Source of the DNA: Oceanibaculum indicum P24
GTDB taxonomy: Bacteria > Pseudomonadota > Alphaproteobacteria > Oceanibaculales > Oceanibaculaceae
DNA length: 64,000 nt
Direction of reading: 5' to 3'
Assembly (NCBI RefSeq): GCF_000299935.1
Contig: NZ_AMRL01000002.1
Location: 1-64,000 of the forward strand
In this document: in pieces, positions 19,083-27,291 of the stretch
Layout of the letters: each line of letters begins with the position of its first letter
Numbering within the stretch: position 1 is the stretch's first letter
Notes under the pieces: generated by a model
Told to the model about the DNA's origin: nothing
Seen by the model: the letters and a program-made list of their open reading frames with translations, nothing else
Databases searched by the model: none
Position numbers and translations under genes: made by a program

Positions 19083-19673
19083 ATGTTCAGCGTAACGACA
19101 AAGCACACGGCCTTCGCAGCCGCCTTGTTCTGCCTCGGCCTTCTCGCCGGTCCTGCGCAGGCGCAGCCGCCGCTGGGGCCGGAAATGGCGGACTTTACCC
19201 CCATCCAGCCGCCGCGACCAGCGCCGGAAACGGGCTTCACGGACGAATCCGGAAAAAGCCTGGCGCTGGCCGACCTGCGCGGCACGGTACTGCTGGTGAA
19301 TCTCTGGGCGACCTGGTGCGCGCCCTGTGTCGAGGAGATGCCGGCGCTGGATGCGCTGCAGGCAAAGCTCGGCGGCCGAGGCTTCCAGGTGCTGGCGGTG
19401 TCTACCGACCGCGGCGGGGCGAAGCAGGTGCGCCCCTTCTACGAGAAGCACGGGCTGAAGAAGCTCGCCATCTATCTCGACCCGAAGACGGCGCTGACCC
19501 GCGCGCTGGGCGCCAAGGGCCTGCCGACTAGCATCCTGATCGACCGCGACGGGAACATGGTCGGGCAGCTGGTGGGCGCGGCGGCCTGGGATTCGCCGGA
19601 CGCCATCGCCCTCATCCGCTACTACATGGACAAGCCTGTCCCCGCCAGCCTGCAACGTGCGGCGGCGGATTGA
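19083..19673 (+). CDS. tlpA: TlpA-like thiol:disulfide interchange protein
   Basis: A 196-residue periplasmic thioredoxin-like reductase. A signal sequence/anchor covers residues 8-27 (cleavage likely after AQA), then a thioredoxin fold with the active site WCAPC (Cys79, Cys82) and the cis-proline region LPTS. Such proteins reduce apocytochrome c cysteines or copper-chaperone targets for cytochrome oxidase assembly. The start at 19083 gives the shortest protein with a full signal peptide; a much longer in-frame reading runs antisense to argH and is a shadow. Divergent argH/tlpA is a known alphaproteobacterial arrangement. Its stop abuts the hbd stop with no spacer. Confidence 0.88.
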   Translation: MFSVTTKHTAFAAALFCLGLLAGPAQAQPPLGPEMADFTPIQPPRPAPETGFTDESGKSLALADLRGTVLLVNLWATWCAPCVEEMPALDALQAKLGGRGFQVLAVSTDRGGAKQVRPFYEKHGLKKLAIYLDPKTALTRALGAKGLPTSILIDRDGNMVGQLVGAAAWDSPDAIALIRYYMDKPVPASLQRAAAD

Positions 19674-20543
19674 TCAGCGCGTGGGGACGGGCTTCTCGCC
19701 GCTATAGTCGTAGAAGCCGCGGTTGGTCTTGCGGCCGAGCCAGCCGGCCTCGACATATTTCACCAGCAGCGGGCAGGGGCGGTATTTGCTGTCGGCCAGC
19801 CCGTCATACAGCACATGCATGACCGCGAGGCAGGTATCCAGCCCGATGAAGTCGGCCAGCTCCAGCGGGCCCATCGGATGGTTGGCGCCCAGCTTCAGCG
19901 CGGTGTCGATGGCCTCGACCGAGCCCACGCCCTCATAGAGCGTATAGACCGCCTCGTTGATCATCGGCAGCAGGATGCGGTTCACGATGAAGGCTGGGAA
20001 ATCCTCCGACACGGCGACCGTCTTGCCAAGATCGAGCGCCAGCTTGCGCACCGCCTCGAAGGTCTGCTCCCCGGTCGCGATGCCGCGGATCAGCTCGACC
20101 AGCTGCATGACCGGCACCGGGTTCATGAAATGCATCCCGATGAACTTCTCCGGCCGGTCGGTGGTGGCGGCCAGCCGTGTGATCGAGATGGAAGAGGTGT
20201 TGGAGGCGATGATCGCATCGGCCTTCAGCGCCGGGACCAGCGTGCGGAAGATCGACCGCTTGATCTCCTCATTCTCGGTCGCCGCCTCGATGACCATGTC
20301 GCAATCGCCGAAGATGGCGTAGTCGGTGCCGGTCGAAATCCGCTTCATCGCGGCCTCGGCGGTGGCGGCCTCGATCTTGTCGCGCGCCACCATGCGCTTC
20401 AGGTTCTGGTCGATCTTCTCGACCGCCGCGTCGAGGCGTGACTGTTCGATGTCGGACAGCTTCACGTCATAGCCGGCCGTGGCACAGATCTGGGCGATAC
20501 CGCTGCCCATCTGCCCGGCGCCGATGATGCCGATGATCTTCAT
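19674..20543 (-). CDS. hbd: 3-hydroxybutyryl-CoA dehydrogenase
   Basis: NAD(P)-dependent oxidoreductase of 289 residues interconverting 3-hydroxybutyryl-CoA and acetoacetyl-CoA. The N-terminal Rossmann motif GAGQMGSGIAQ is at 8-18. SNTSSISITRLA and GMHFMNPVPVM carry the family's catalytic Ser/His region, and the C-terminal dimerisation domain is complete. The start at 20543 opens with the canonical MKIIGIIG. It lies downstream of etfBA on the same strand, separated by a structured gap (20544-20678), so it may have its own promoter. Confidence 0.94.
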   Translation of the reverse strand: MKIIGIIGAGQMGSGIAQICATAGYDVKLSDIEQSRLDAAVEKIDQNLKRMVARDKIEAATAEAAMKRISTGTDYAIFGDCDMVIEAATENEEIKRSIFRTLVPALKADAIIASNTSSISITRLAATTDRPEKFIGMHFMNPVPVMQLVELIRGIATGEQTFEAVRKLALDLGKTVAVSEDFPAFIVNRILLPMINEAVYTLYEGVGSVEAIDTALKLGANHPMGPLELADFIGLDTCLAVMHVLYDGLADSKYRPCPLLVKYVEAGWLGRKTNRGFYDYSGEKPVPTR

Positions 20544-20610
20544 ATTGCCCACCCTTGCGCCTGTGTTGCCCGGCATCCGCGTAAAATCGCGGCCCGGCCA
20601 TCCCTCACCG

Positions 20611-20674
20611 GCCCCGTTCGACGGGGCGTTCGGCGCACCGCTCCCGAGGGTTTCCCCCGGAGGGTGCGCCTTTT
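20611..20674. terminator. Paired hairpins downstream of etfA
   Basis: Two stem-loops fill the gap between etfA and hbd. GCCCCGT-TCG-ACGGGGC is at 20611-20627. A long stem opening with GGCGCACC (20632-20639) closes with GGTGCGCC (20663-20670). The second is followed by TTTT on the plus strand only. In the direction of etfA it has no U-tract, so it is either a weak factor-assisted terminator for etfBA or an intrinsic terminator against antisense transcripts. Confidence 0.5.
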
Positions 20675-20678
20675 CTTG

Positions 20679-21629
20679 TTATTTGCCGAGTTCGGCTTCC
20701 AGTTCCGGCACGATCTTGAACAGGTCGCCCACCAGGCCGTAATCGGCTACCTGGAAGATCGGCGCCTCCTCGTCCTTGTTGATGGCGACGATCACCTTGG
20801 AATCCTTCATGCCCGCCAGATGCTGGATGGCACCCGAGATGCCGACGGCGATGTAGAGTTCCGGCGCCACGATCTTGCCGGTCTGGCCGACCTGGTAGTC
20901 GTTCGGAACGAAGCCGGCATCGACCGCCGCGCGGCTGGCGCCAACGGCGGCACCCAGCTTGTCGGCGATCTTGTCGAGCATGTGGAAATTGTCGCCCGAC
21001 TGCATGCCGCGACCGCCCGAGACGATGACGCGGGCGCTGGTCAGCTCCGGCCGCTCCGACTTGGAGAGTTCCTGGCCGACGAAGCTGGAGGTGCCGGCAT
21101 CGCCGGTCGAGTCCACCTTCTCCACGCTGGCCGAACCGCCCTCGGCAGCAGCCGCGTCGAAGCCGGTCGCGCGCACGGTGATGATCTTCAGCGCATCGCT
21201 GGACTTCACGGTGGCCAGCGCATTGCCGGCATAGATCGGGCGCACGAAGGTGTCGGCGCCCTCGACCGCGACGATCTCGGATATCTGCTGTACGTCCAGC
21301 AGCGCTGCGACGCGCGGCATGACGTTCTTGCCCGAGGTCGTGGCCGGCGCCAGCACATGGCTGTAGCCGCTGGCCAGCTTCACCACCAGCGGGGCCAGAT
21401 TTTCAGCCAGCGCATTGGCGAATTCAGCCCCGTCGGCGACCAGCACCTTGGCAATGCCGGCGATCTTGGCGGCGGCCTGCGCGGCGGCATCGCAGCCGGA
21501 GCCAGCCACCAGCACATGGATATCCCCGCCCCCGTTGTACTGGGCAATCTGCTGGGCGGCCGCAATGGTGTTCAGAGTCGCCGGCTTCAGCGACGCGTTG
21601 TCATGTTCTGCAACGACAAGAATGCTCAT
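20679..21629 (-). CDS. etfA: Electron transfer flavoprotein alpha subunit
   Basis: A 316-residue FAD-binding subunit of ETF, which takes electrons from acyl-CoA dehydrogenases and passes them to ETF:quinone oxidoreductase. An N-terminal ETF-like domain is followed by the conserved FAD domain with [24 protein letters not shown], and [12 protein letters not shown]. It lies 25 bp after etfB. The clustered Mcd-like acyl-CoA dehydrogenase upstream is a likely electron donor. Confidence 0.97.
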   Translation of the reverse strand: MSILVVAEHDNASLKPATLNTIAAAQQIAQYNGGGDIHVLVAGSGCDAAAQAAAKIAGIAKVLVADGAEFANALAENLAPLVVKLASGYSHVLAPATTSGKNVMPRVAALLDVQQISEIVAVEGADTFVRPIYAGNALATVKSSDALKIITVRATGFDAAAAEGGSASVEKVDSTGDAGTSSFVGQELSKSERPELTSARVIVSGGRGMQSGDNFHMLDKIADKLGAAVGASRAAVDAGFVPNDYQVGQTGKIVAPELYIAVGISGAIQHLAGMKDSKVIVAINKDEEAPIFQVADYGLVGDLFKIVPELEAELGK

Positions 21630-21654
21630 GTTCTTTTCCTCGCGTCCTGCGGCC

Positions 21655-22404
21655 TTAGATGACCTTGGCTTCGTTGCGCAGCTTGTCCACCAGCTCGGCG
21701 ACGCTGCCCACCTTCACACCTGCCGAACGCTTCGGCGGCTCGCTGACCTTCAGCGTGGTCAGGCGGGGCGCGGTATCGACGCCGAGATCGGCCGGGGTCA
21801 TCTGGTCGATCGGCTTCTTCTTCGCCTTCATGATGTTCGGCAGCGACGCATAGCGCGGCTCGTTCAGGCGCAGGTCGGTGGTGACGATGGCCGGCAGCTT
21901 CAGCGAGACGGTCTCAAGGCCGCCATCGATTTCGCGCGTGACCTGCACCTTGTCGCCTTCCGGCGCGACCTTGGAGGCGAAGGTGCCCTGCGGCCAGCCC
22001 AGCAGCGCGGCCAGCATCTGGCCGGTCTGGTTGCAATCATCGTCAATCGCCTGCTTGCCGAGGATGACCAGCTGCGGCTGCTCCTTCTCGACGACGGCCT
22101 TCAGCATCTTGGCGACCGCCAGCGGCTGCAGCTCGTCATCGGTCTGCACATGGATGCCGCGGTCGGCCCCCATGGCGAGCGCGGTACGGATCGTCTCCTG
22201 CGCCTGCTGGACACCCAGCGACACAGCGACAATCTCTTCGGCCTTGCCGGCCTCCTTCAGACGGACGGCCTCCTCGACGGCGATTTCGTCGAAGGGGTTC
22301 ATGGACATCTTCACATTGGCCGTCTCAACGCCCGAACCGTCCGCCTTCACACGGACCTTGACGTTGTAATCGACGACACGCTTAACGGCGACGAGAACCT
22401 TCAT
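21655..22404 (-). CDS. etfB: Electron transfer flavoprotein beta subunit
   Basis: A 249-residue AMP-binding subunit of ETF. It opens with [19 protein letters not shown] and contains [26 protein letters not shown] and the recognition-loop region [20 protein letters not shown] that docks acyl-CoA dehydrogenases. Normal family length. It heads the etfBA pair; the 5' leader holds the hairpin at 22440-22469. Confidence 0.97.
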   Translation of the reverse strand: MKVLVAVKRVVDYNVKVRVKADGSGVETANVKMSMNPFDEIAVEEAVRLKEAGKAEEIVAVSLGVQQAQETIRTALAMGADRGIHVQTDDELQPLAVAKMLKAVVEKEQPQLVILGKQAIDDDCNQTGQMLAALLGWPQGTFASKVAPEGDKVQVTREIDGGLETVSLKLPAIVTTDLRLNEPRYASLPNIMKAKKKPIDQMTPADLGVDTAPRLTTLKVSEPPKRSAGVKVGSVAELVDKLRNEAKVI

Positions 22405-22439
22405 GATGACTCGGTTCCTTCAGGAAATTCCTCCGATAG

Positions 22440-22469
22440 AGCCGCCTGTGTTAGGGGAGGCGGCTTTTT
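22440..22469 (+). terminator. Plus-oriented terminator-like hairpin upstream of etfB
   Basis: AGCCGCCT (22440-22447), a ten-base loop and AGGCGGCT (22458-22465), followed by TTTTT, form a textbook intrinsic terminator reading on the plus strand. The genes on both sides are on the minus strand. For those transcripts it is a hairpin without a U-tract in the gap between the adenosyltransferase and etfB. Confidence 0.5.
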
Positions 22470-22545
22470 GTGTCAAGCGACCCTAGCCGATTCCTTCGGC
22501 AATGCACAATAAACCCTGCCATGCGGAAACATCCTTTCCGCCGGC

Positions 22546-23127
22546 CTATTGCGCCTCGCGCGTCGCGCCCGGAATCCACAGCACGTCCCCGGCTCCCTTG
22601 TCATTCAGGAACCGCCCCAGGACGAACAGATGGTCGGACAGCCGGTTCACATATTGCAGCGCAGCAGGACTGACCGGCTCACGCCGTGACAGGCGGGTGA
22701 TGGCGCGCTCGGCGCGGCGGGCCAGCGTGCGCGCCAGATGCAGATGCGCGGAGGCCGGCGTGCCGCCCGGCAGCACGAAGGAGGAGAGCGGCGCCAGCTC
22801 GACGTTCATCGCGTCGATCTCCCGCTCCAGCCGCTGTACCTGGCTGTCGAGAATGCGCAGCGGCTCGTAGCCCAGATCCTTCCCATCGTCGGGCGTGCAG
22901 AGATCGGCGCCAAGGTCGAACAGATCGTTCTGGATGCGCCCCAGCATGGCATCGGCGTCGGGCAGGCTGGCCGTCTGTAGCCGGGCGATGCCGATGGCGG
23001 CATTCGCCTCGTCCACCGCGCCATAGGCGGCGACACGCAGCGCGTGCTTGTCCACCCGCTTGCCATTGCCCAGCGAGGTTTTGCCCTTGTCGCCGCCACG
23101 CGTGTAGATGCGGGTCAGCTTCACCAT
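22546..23127 (-). CDS. Cob(I)alamin adenosyltransferase, PduO type
   Basis: A 193-residue enzyme that transfers adenosyl from ATP to cob(I)alamin, giving coenzyme B12. It has the N-terminal ATP motif YTRGGDKGKTSLGNG (about 8-22) and the late RLSDHLFVLGRFLN helix with the PduO-type Arg/Asn residues. The CobA (CobO) type has a different Walker motif and is excluded. Ten bp separate it from the small membrane protein gene upstream. AdoCbl-dependent ethylmalonyl-CoA or methylmalonyl-CoA mutases are probable users, consistent with the Mcd-like gene two genes away. Confidence 0.92.
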   Translation of the reverse strand: MVKLTRIYTRGGDKGKTSLGNGKRVDKHALRVAAYGAVDEANAAIGIARLQTASLPDADAMLGRIQNDLFDLGADLCTPDDGKDLGYEPLRILDSQVQRLEREIDAMNVELAPLSSFVLPGGTPASAHLHLARTLARRAERAITRLSRREPVSPAALQYVNRLSDHLFVLGRFLNDKGAGDVLWIPGATREAQ

Positions 23128-23137
23128 GCGGGATGCC

Positions 23138-23338
23138 TCAGCGCATCAGCATGGCGATGGCGAACAGCGCCAGCGCCACGGCCTGCGCGATGATGCGCAG
23201 GCGCATCAGCTTGTTGGAATTGCGCCGGTTGAAGTCGCCGCCGCGCGCCATCGCGAACAGGCCGGTTCCCAGCACCGCCAGCGTGATCAGCATGGCGATG
23301 ACGGTCAGGATGAAGAAAATATCGCTCATGCCATCCAT
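23138..23338 (-). CDS. Small twin-transmembrane protein
   Basis: A 66-residue inner-membrane protein with two hydrophobic helices (about 6-29 and 47-65) joined by a short basic loop (RGGDFNRRNSNKLMRLR). This is the HIG1-like 'twin transmembrane' pattern of alphaproteobacteria. An alternative start at 23329 would remove three residues. It lies 10 bp from the adenosyltransferase gene. A role is not established; mitochondrial HIG1 proteins help respiratory complexes, which gives only a hint. Confidence 0.78.
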   Translation of the reverse strand: MDGMSDIFFILTVIAMLITLAVLGTGLFAMARGGDFNRRNSNKLMRLRIIAQAVALALFAIAMLMR

Positions 23339-23379
23339 ATAAGCCGCCCCGATGGGAAGTCACAACGCCGGGAGTGCGC

Positions 23380-25086
23380 TCAGTTGCGTCCTTCCATGCG
23401 CCGCGACAACAGGCCGCGCCCCACGACATGGGCCTGAATCTCGGCCGCACCCTCGAAGATGTTCAGGATGCGGGCATCGCACAGCACCCGGCTGACCGGA
23501 TATTCATGGGCATAGCCATTGCCGCCATGCACCTGCAGCGCATTGTCGGCGTTCGACCAGGCGACACGGGCGGCCAGCAGCTTGGCCATGCCGGCCTCGA
23601 TGTCGCAGCGCCGGTCGCTGTCCTTCTCGCGCGCCGCGAAATAGGTCAGCTGCCGGGCGATCATGGTCTCCACCGCCATCCAGGCCAGCTTGCCGAACAC
23701 GCGCGGGAAGTCGTAGATCGGCCGCCCGAACTGGATGCGCTCGCGGGCATAGGCGAGGCCCAGCTCCAGCGCGTTCTGCGCCACGCCAACGGCGCGCGCG
23801 GCGGTCTGGATGCGGGCACTCTCGAAGGTCGCCATCAGCTGCTTGAAGCCCTGGCCCTCGATGCCACCCAGCAGATTCTCCGCCTTTACCTGGAAGCCAT
23901 CGAAGCCCAGCTCGTATTCCTTCATGCCGCGATAGCCAAGCACATGGATTTCGCCGCCGGTCATGCCCTCGGCCGGGAACGGATTCTCATCCGTGCCGCG
24001 CGGCTTTTCCGCCAGGAACATGGACAGGCCCTTATAGCCGCTGTCCGGCGAGCCGGTGCGCGCCAGGATGGTCATCATGTCAGTGCGTGCGGCATGGGTG
24101 ATCCAGGTCTTGTTGCCATGGATCGCGTAGTGATCGCCCTCGCGCACGGCGCGGGTGCGCAGGTTTGCGAGGTCGGAACCGGTATTGGGTTCAGTGAACA
24201 CGGCGGTCGGCAGGATCTCGCCGCTGGCCAGCTTCGGCAGCCAGTGTTCCTTTTGCTGCGGCGTGCCGCCCAGGCGGATCAGCTCGCCGGCGATCTCCGA
24301 ACGGGTGCCCAGCGAGCCAACGCCGATATAGGCGCGGGACAGTTCCTCCGTCACCACGCACATCGCCATCTTGCCGAGGCCGAGGCCGCCATTCTCCTCC
24401 GGGATGGTCAGGCCGAACACGCCCAGCTCCGCCATCTGCTCGACCACGGCGATGGGGATCAGTTCGTCCTTCAGATGCCAGTCATTGCAGAAGGGCGCGA
24501 CTTTCTCCGCGCCGAAGCGGCGGAACTGGTCGCGCATCATCTCCAGCATCTCGTCATCAAGGCCCGGCGCGCCGAAATCGCCGCTGGTCAGCCCGTCCGC
24601 CATCAGCTCGGCAAGCCGCAGCCGCACCGCATTGGTGTAACCGCCGGCGATCAGTCTTTCGACCGCCGGTATGCGGAAGGAAGCGACATCCGCCGCCTCC
24701 AGCCCGAAATCGCGCGGCCGCACCATCTCCACCTGCGAGATCGCGATTCCGCCCGCGATCTGCGCCAGATATTCGCCGAACGCGGCCTGCAGGATCAGCG
24801 CCTCGAACTCGCGCAACGCGCCCTGTGCCTCCAGCCGTTCCGCCCAGCCCAGCATCTGGCGCAGCGATTCGGTGTAGGTGGCGAGCCAGGAAACGCCATG
24901 CACCGCCAGCTGTTCGCGGTCGAGCAGGGCGCTGCTGATCTTGCCGTCCGGCGCCACCAGCGCGCCGACATTGCGCAGCGCCGAATCGGTCAGCCGGTCG
25001 GCGGCCTCGACCGCGTCGCGGCAGGCCGGCAGCAGATCGGCAATCACGATATCGGCGGGGTCGGTCTTCAGGGCTGCGCTGGACAT
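23380..25086 (-). CDS. mcd: Acyl-CoA dehydrogenase, probable (2S)-methylsuccinyl-CoA dehydrogenase
   Basis: A 568-residue flavoprotein, well above the roughly 380 residues of ordinary acyl-CoA dehydrogenases. The extra N-terminal 170 residues contain LLDREQLAVHGVSWLATY and AFGEYLAQIAGGIAISQVE. This pattern is shared with (2S)-methylsuccinyl-CoA dehydrogenase of the ethylmalonyl-CoA pathway. The dehydrogenase core follows, with TEPNTGSDLANLRTRA, the active-site-side DARILNIFEGAAEIQ and FAD contacts. The ATG at 25086 follows GAGGAAC. Electrons would go to the nearby ETF, and the pathway needs coenzyme B12, supplied by the nearby PduO. The assignment is from remembered family pattern and context; a different long-form acyl-CoA dehydrogenase is the alternative. 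Confidence 0.78.
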   Translation of the reverse strand: MSSAALKTDPADIVIADLLPACRDAVEAADRLTDSALRNVGALVAPDGKISSALLDREQLAVHGVSWLATYTESLRQMLGWAERLEAQGALREFEALILQAAFGEYLAQIAGGIAISQVEMVRPRDFGLEAADVASFRIPAVERLIAGGYTNAVRLRLAELMADGLTSGDFGAPGLDDEMLEMMRDQFRRFGAEKVAPFCNDWHLKDELIPIAVVEQMAELGVFGLTIPEENGGLGLGKMAMCVVTEELSRAYIGVGSLGTRSEIAGELIRLGGTPQQKEHWLPKLASGEILPTAVFTEPNTGSDLANLRTRAVREGDHYAIHGNKTWITHAARTDMMTILARTGSPDSGYKGLSMFLAEKPRGTDENPFPAEGMTGGEIHVLGYRGMKEYELGFDGFQVKAENLLGGIEGQGFKQLMATFESARIQTAARAVGVAQNALELGLAYARERIQFGRPIYDFPRVFGKLAWMAVETMIARQLTYFAAREKDSDRRCDIEAGMAKLLAARVAWSNADNALQVHGGNGYAHEYPVSRVLCDARILNIFEGAAEIQAHVVGRGLLSRRMEGRN

Positions 25087-25185
25087 GGCGGTTCCTCGAT
25101 ATCTCGGTTCTTGGCGTTGTCGGTTACTAATTTGCACAAATCGGGCGCTTTGCCACCCGCGCCCGGCGCAAGGCACCCCCTCGCG

Positions 25186-26100
25186 TCAGTTCGGCTTCAC
25201 CCCGGTGGAGACTTCCACCCCGCCCAGCGCCTCAGCCAGGCGGGCGGCAGCACTGCCCGGTTTCAGCGGCTTCTGCTGGGTCGCCGCATCCGGTACCCAG
25301 CCGGTCAGATAGAGTACCTGGAAGGTTGCCGGGATGCGCCCATCCGGGCCGGCGAACCGTTCCTGATACAGTTCTGCTGCGCGCAGCAGGGTAGCCCGCT
25401 TGGTGAATCCCTTGCGGCGCTCCAGATGCGCGTTGGTCTCGCCCATGCCGCGCAGATCGCGCATCAGCGCCAGCGCATTGTCGTAGGTCACTTCCAGCCA
25501 GTCGCTGTCCACTACCGGCAGTGCGAAACCGGCGCGCTGCAGCAGCCCGCCGGCATCGCGCACATCGGCGAAGGGGGAGAGGCGCGGCGACAGCCCGCCT
25601 TCCACATCGATCTCCGCCTGCGCCATCACCTCGCGCAGCTCGACCAGCGTGGTGCCGCCCAGCATGGCGGCGAGGAACAGCCCGTCCGGCTTCAGCGCCT
25701 GGCGGATCTGCAGGAAGGTGCCCGGCAGATCATTCACCCAGTGCAGCGACAGGCAGGAGGCGACGAGGTCGAGCGACCCGGCGGCGAAGGGCAGCGCCTC
25801 CTCATCCAGCGCCAGCGCCGGATGGCCCGCCGCGCGCGCCGCAGCGGCCATGCCGGGCGACAGATCGGCGGCGATCACCCGCTCGATGCCGTTGCGGCCG
25901 GCCAGTTCCGCCGCCAGTTCGCCATGATGGCTGCCGAGGTCGAGCGCCAGCGGGAAGCGCCGGTTGATGCCGTCCAGCCGGTCGGCAAGCCGTGCCGCCA
26001 CCTCCCGCTTCAGGAAGGAAAAGCCGGAAAAGCCGGCAGCCGCGCGGTCGCGGCGGGCACGGACGGAGGGGCGATCAAAGACGAGCATGCTATCGGACAT
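25186..26100 (-). CDS. SAM-dependent methyltransferase-fold protein (NDUFAF5/BioC-like)
   Basis: A 304-residue class I methyltransferase fold. The SAM-binding loop is ALDLGSHHGELAAEL (about 48-62), with an acidic VIAADLSPGM and LVASCLSLHWVNDLP following. The N-terminal MLVFDRPSVRARRDRAAAG is the hallmark of the NDUFAF5 (C20orf7) group, which in mitochondria hydroxylates an arginine of a complex I subunit. The motif GSHHG in place of GxGxG suits that group. BioC is the other candidate, but no biotin genes are nearby. The start at 26100 was taken as the first Met before that hallmark. Confidence 0.8.
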   Translation of the reverse strand: MSDSMLVFDRPSVRARRDRAAAGFSGFSFLKREVAARLADRLDGINRRFPLALDLGSHHGELAAELAGRNGIERVIAADLSPGMAAAARAAGHPALALDEEALPFAAGSLDLVASCLSLHWVNDLPGTFLQIRQALKPDGLFLAAMLGGTTLVELREVMAQAEIDVEGGLSPRLSPFADVRDAGGLLQRAGFALPVVDSDWLEVTYDNALALMRDLRGMGETNAHLERRKGFTKRATLLRAAELYQERFAGPDGRIPATFQVLYLTGWVPDAATQQKPLKPGSAAARLAEALGGVEVSTGVKPN

Positions 26101-26206
26101 GCCGGGAATATGGCGCGCCGCCCCGGCCCTGCCAATGACGCATGTGAAACAGGCATGCATGCGAAGTCTCGACCCCTGCGCGCCGGGCTTGTAAGGTCGC
26201 GACGCC

Positions 26207-27145
26207 ATGCAAGCCGTCTTCAACGTCGCCCTGCCCGTTTTCGGGATCATGTTCGCCGGATACATGTCCGGGCGGCTGGGCCTGCTGGGCGAAAGCGCCT
26301 CGCAGGCGCTGAACAATTTCGTCTATTACTTCGCCCTGCCGCCGCTGCTGTTCCTGTCGATGGCGCAGGTGCCGCTGGAGCAGATTTTCAACTGGCCCTA
26401 TCTCGCGGCCTATACGGGCGGCGTGCTGGCGGTGTTCGCCATGGCGATGATCGCCGGGCTGATGCTGTTCCCCGGCCGTCCGGCGCTGCACTGCATGCAG
26501 GGCATGGCGGCGACCTTCTCCAACACCGGCTATATGGGCGTGCCGCTGTTCATCGCCGCCTTCGGCGAGCAGATGCTGCTGCCGGCGCTGATCGCCACCG
26601 TCTATAACGGCGCGCTGGTGGTCGGCGTTATGGTGGTGTTGATCGAACTGGACATGAAGGCCGGCAGCCGGCCGCTGCTGATCCTGCGCGGCGTGGCCGT
26701 GGCCATCGCGAAGAACCCGCTGGTGATGTCCACCGCCATCGGCATCCTGTTCTCCGCCTGGCAGATCGCGGTGCCGGTGCCGATCGAGAATTTCTCCAAG
26801 ATACTGGGCGCCGCCGCCGGGCCGGCGGCCTTGTTCTCGATGGGGCTGTTCCTCTATGGCAAGCCGATGACGGCGGGCCTTGGCGAGGTCGGCATCATGA
26901 CCTTCCTGAAGCTGATCGTGCAGCCGCTGATCACCTGGTGGCTGGCCGTGCCGGTGATGAATCTCGACCCGTTCTGGGCCGCCTCGGCGGTCATCATGGC
27001 GGCGCTGCCGACCGGCGGCCTCGCCTTCGTGCTGTCGCTGCGCTATGGCATCTACACCCAGCGCATGAGCGGCACGATCCTGATGTCCACCGTGCTGTCG
27101 GTGGTCACCGTCTCCTTCGTGCTGGTGTATTTCGGCATCGAGTAG
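26207..27145 (+). CDS. AEC family transporter (auxin efflux carrier-like permease)
   Basis: A 312-residue inner-membrane permease with about ten helices in two repeats, typical of bacterial AEC proteins such as malonate or other organic acid carriers. The N-terminal half has NNFVYYFALPPLLFLSMA and a SNTGYMGVPLF motif; the second half has AALPTGGLAFVLSLRYG. Substrate unknown. It stands alone between a minus-strand methyltransferase and a minus-strand helicase, and is followed by repeat copy B. Confidence 0.88.
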   Translation: MQAVFNVALPVFGIMFAGYMSGRLGLLGESASQALNNFVYYFALPPLLFLSMAQVPLEQIFNWPYLAAYTGGVLAVFAMAMIAGLMLFPGRPALHCMQGMAATFSNTGYMGVPLFIAAFGEQMLLPALIATVYNGALVVGVMVVLIELDMKAGSRPLLILRGVAVAIAKNPLVMSTAIGILFSAWQIAVPVPIENFSKILGAAAGPAALFSMGLFLYGKPMTAGLGEVGIMTFLKLIVQPLITWWLAVPVMNLDPFWAASAVIMAALPTGGLAFVLSLRYGIYTQRMSGTILMSTVLSVVTVSFVLVYFGIE

Positions 27146-27174
27146 GGGATTTCGAGCGTGCCGCCCCCCTCAGA

Positions 27175-27275
27175 CGCCACACCCGGCCTTGTGCCGGGGG
27201 TCCATGCCTCCGCTTACTGGATGCCTATCGAGTAGGCTGAACCCTGGATTCCCGGGACAAGCCCGGGAATGACGG
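27175..27275. repeat. Convergent-gap palindromic repeat, copy B
   Basis: The left hairpin is ACCCGGC-CTTGT-GCCGGGG. A roughly 50-base middle follows, then the right hairpin ATTCCCGGG-ACAAG-CCCGGGAAT and TGACGG. It closely matches copy C, including the CCCTGGATT boundary. The leftmost bases are degraded compared with copy C (GCCACA instead of GTCACC). It lies between the AEC gene (plus) and the helicase gene (minus), which converge. Confidence 0.85.
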
Positions 27276-27291
27276 TTCGTATTATGGCCCC

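Noticed and set aside
22470-23137. Cobalamin riboswitch near the adenosyltransferase gene
   Set aside because: The gene is preceded by only 10 bp of non-coding DNA, and no B12-box-like conserved core was found in the neighbouring gap.
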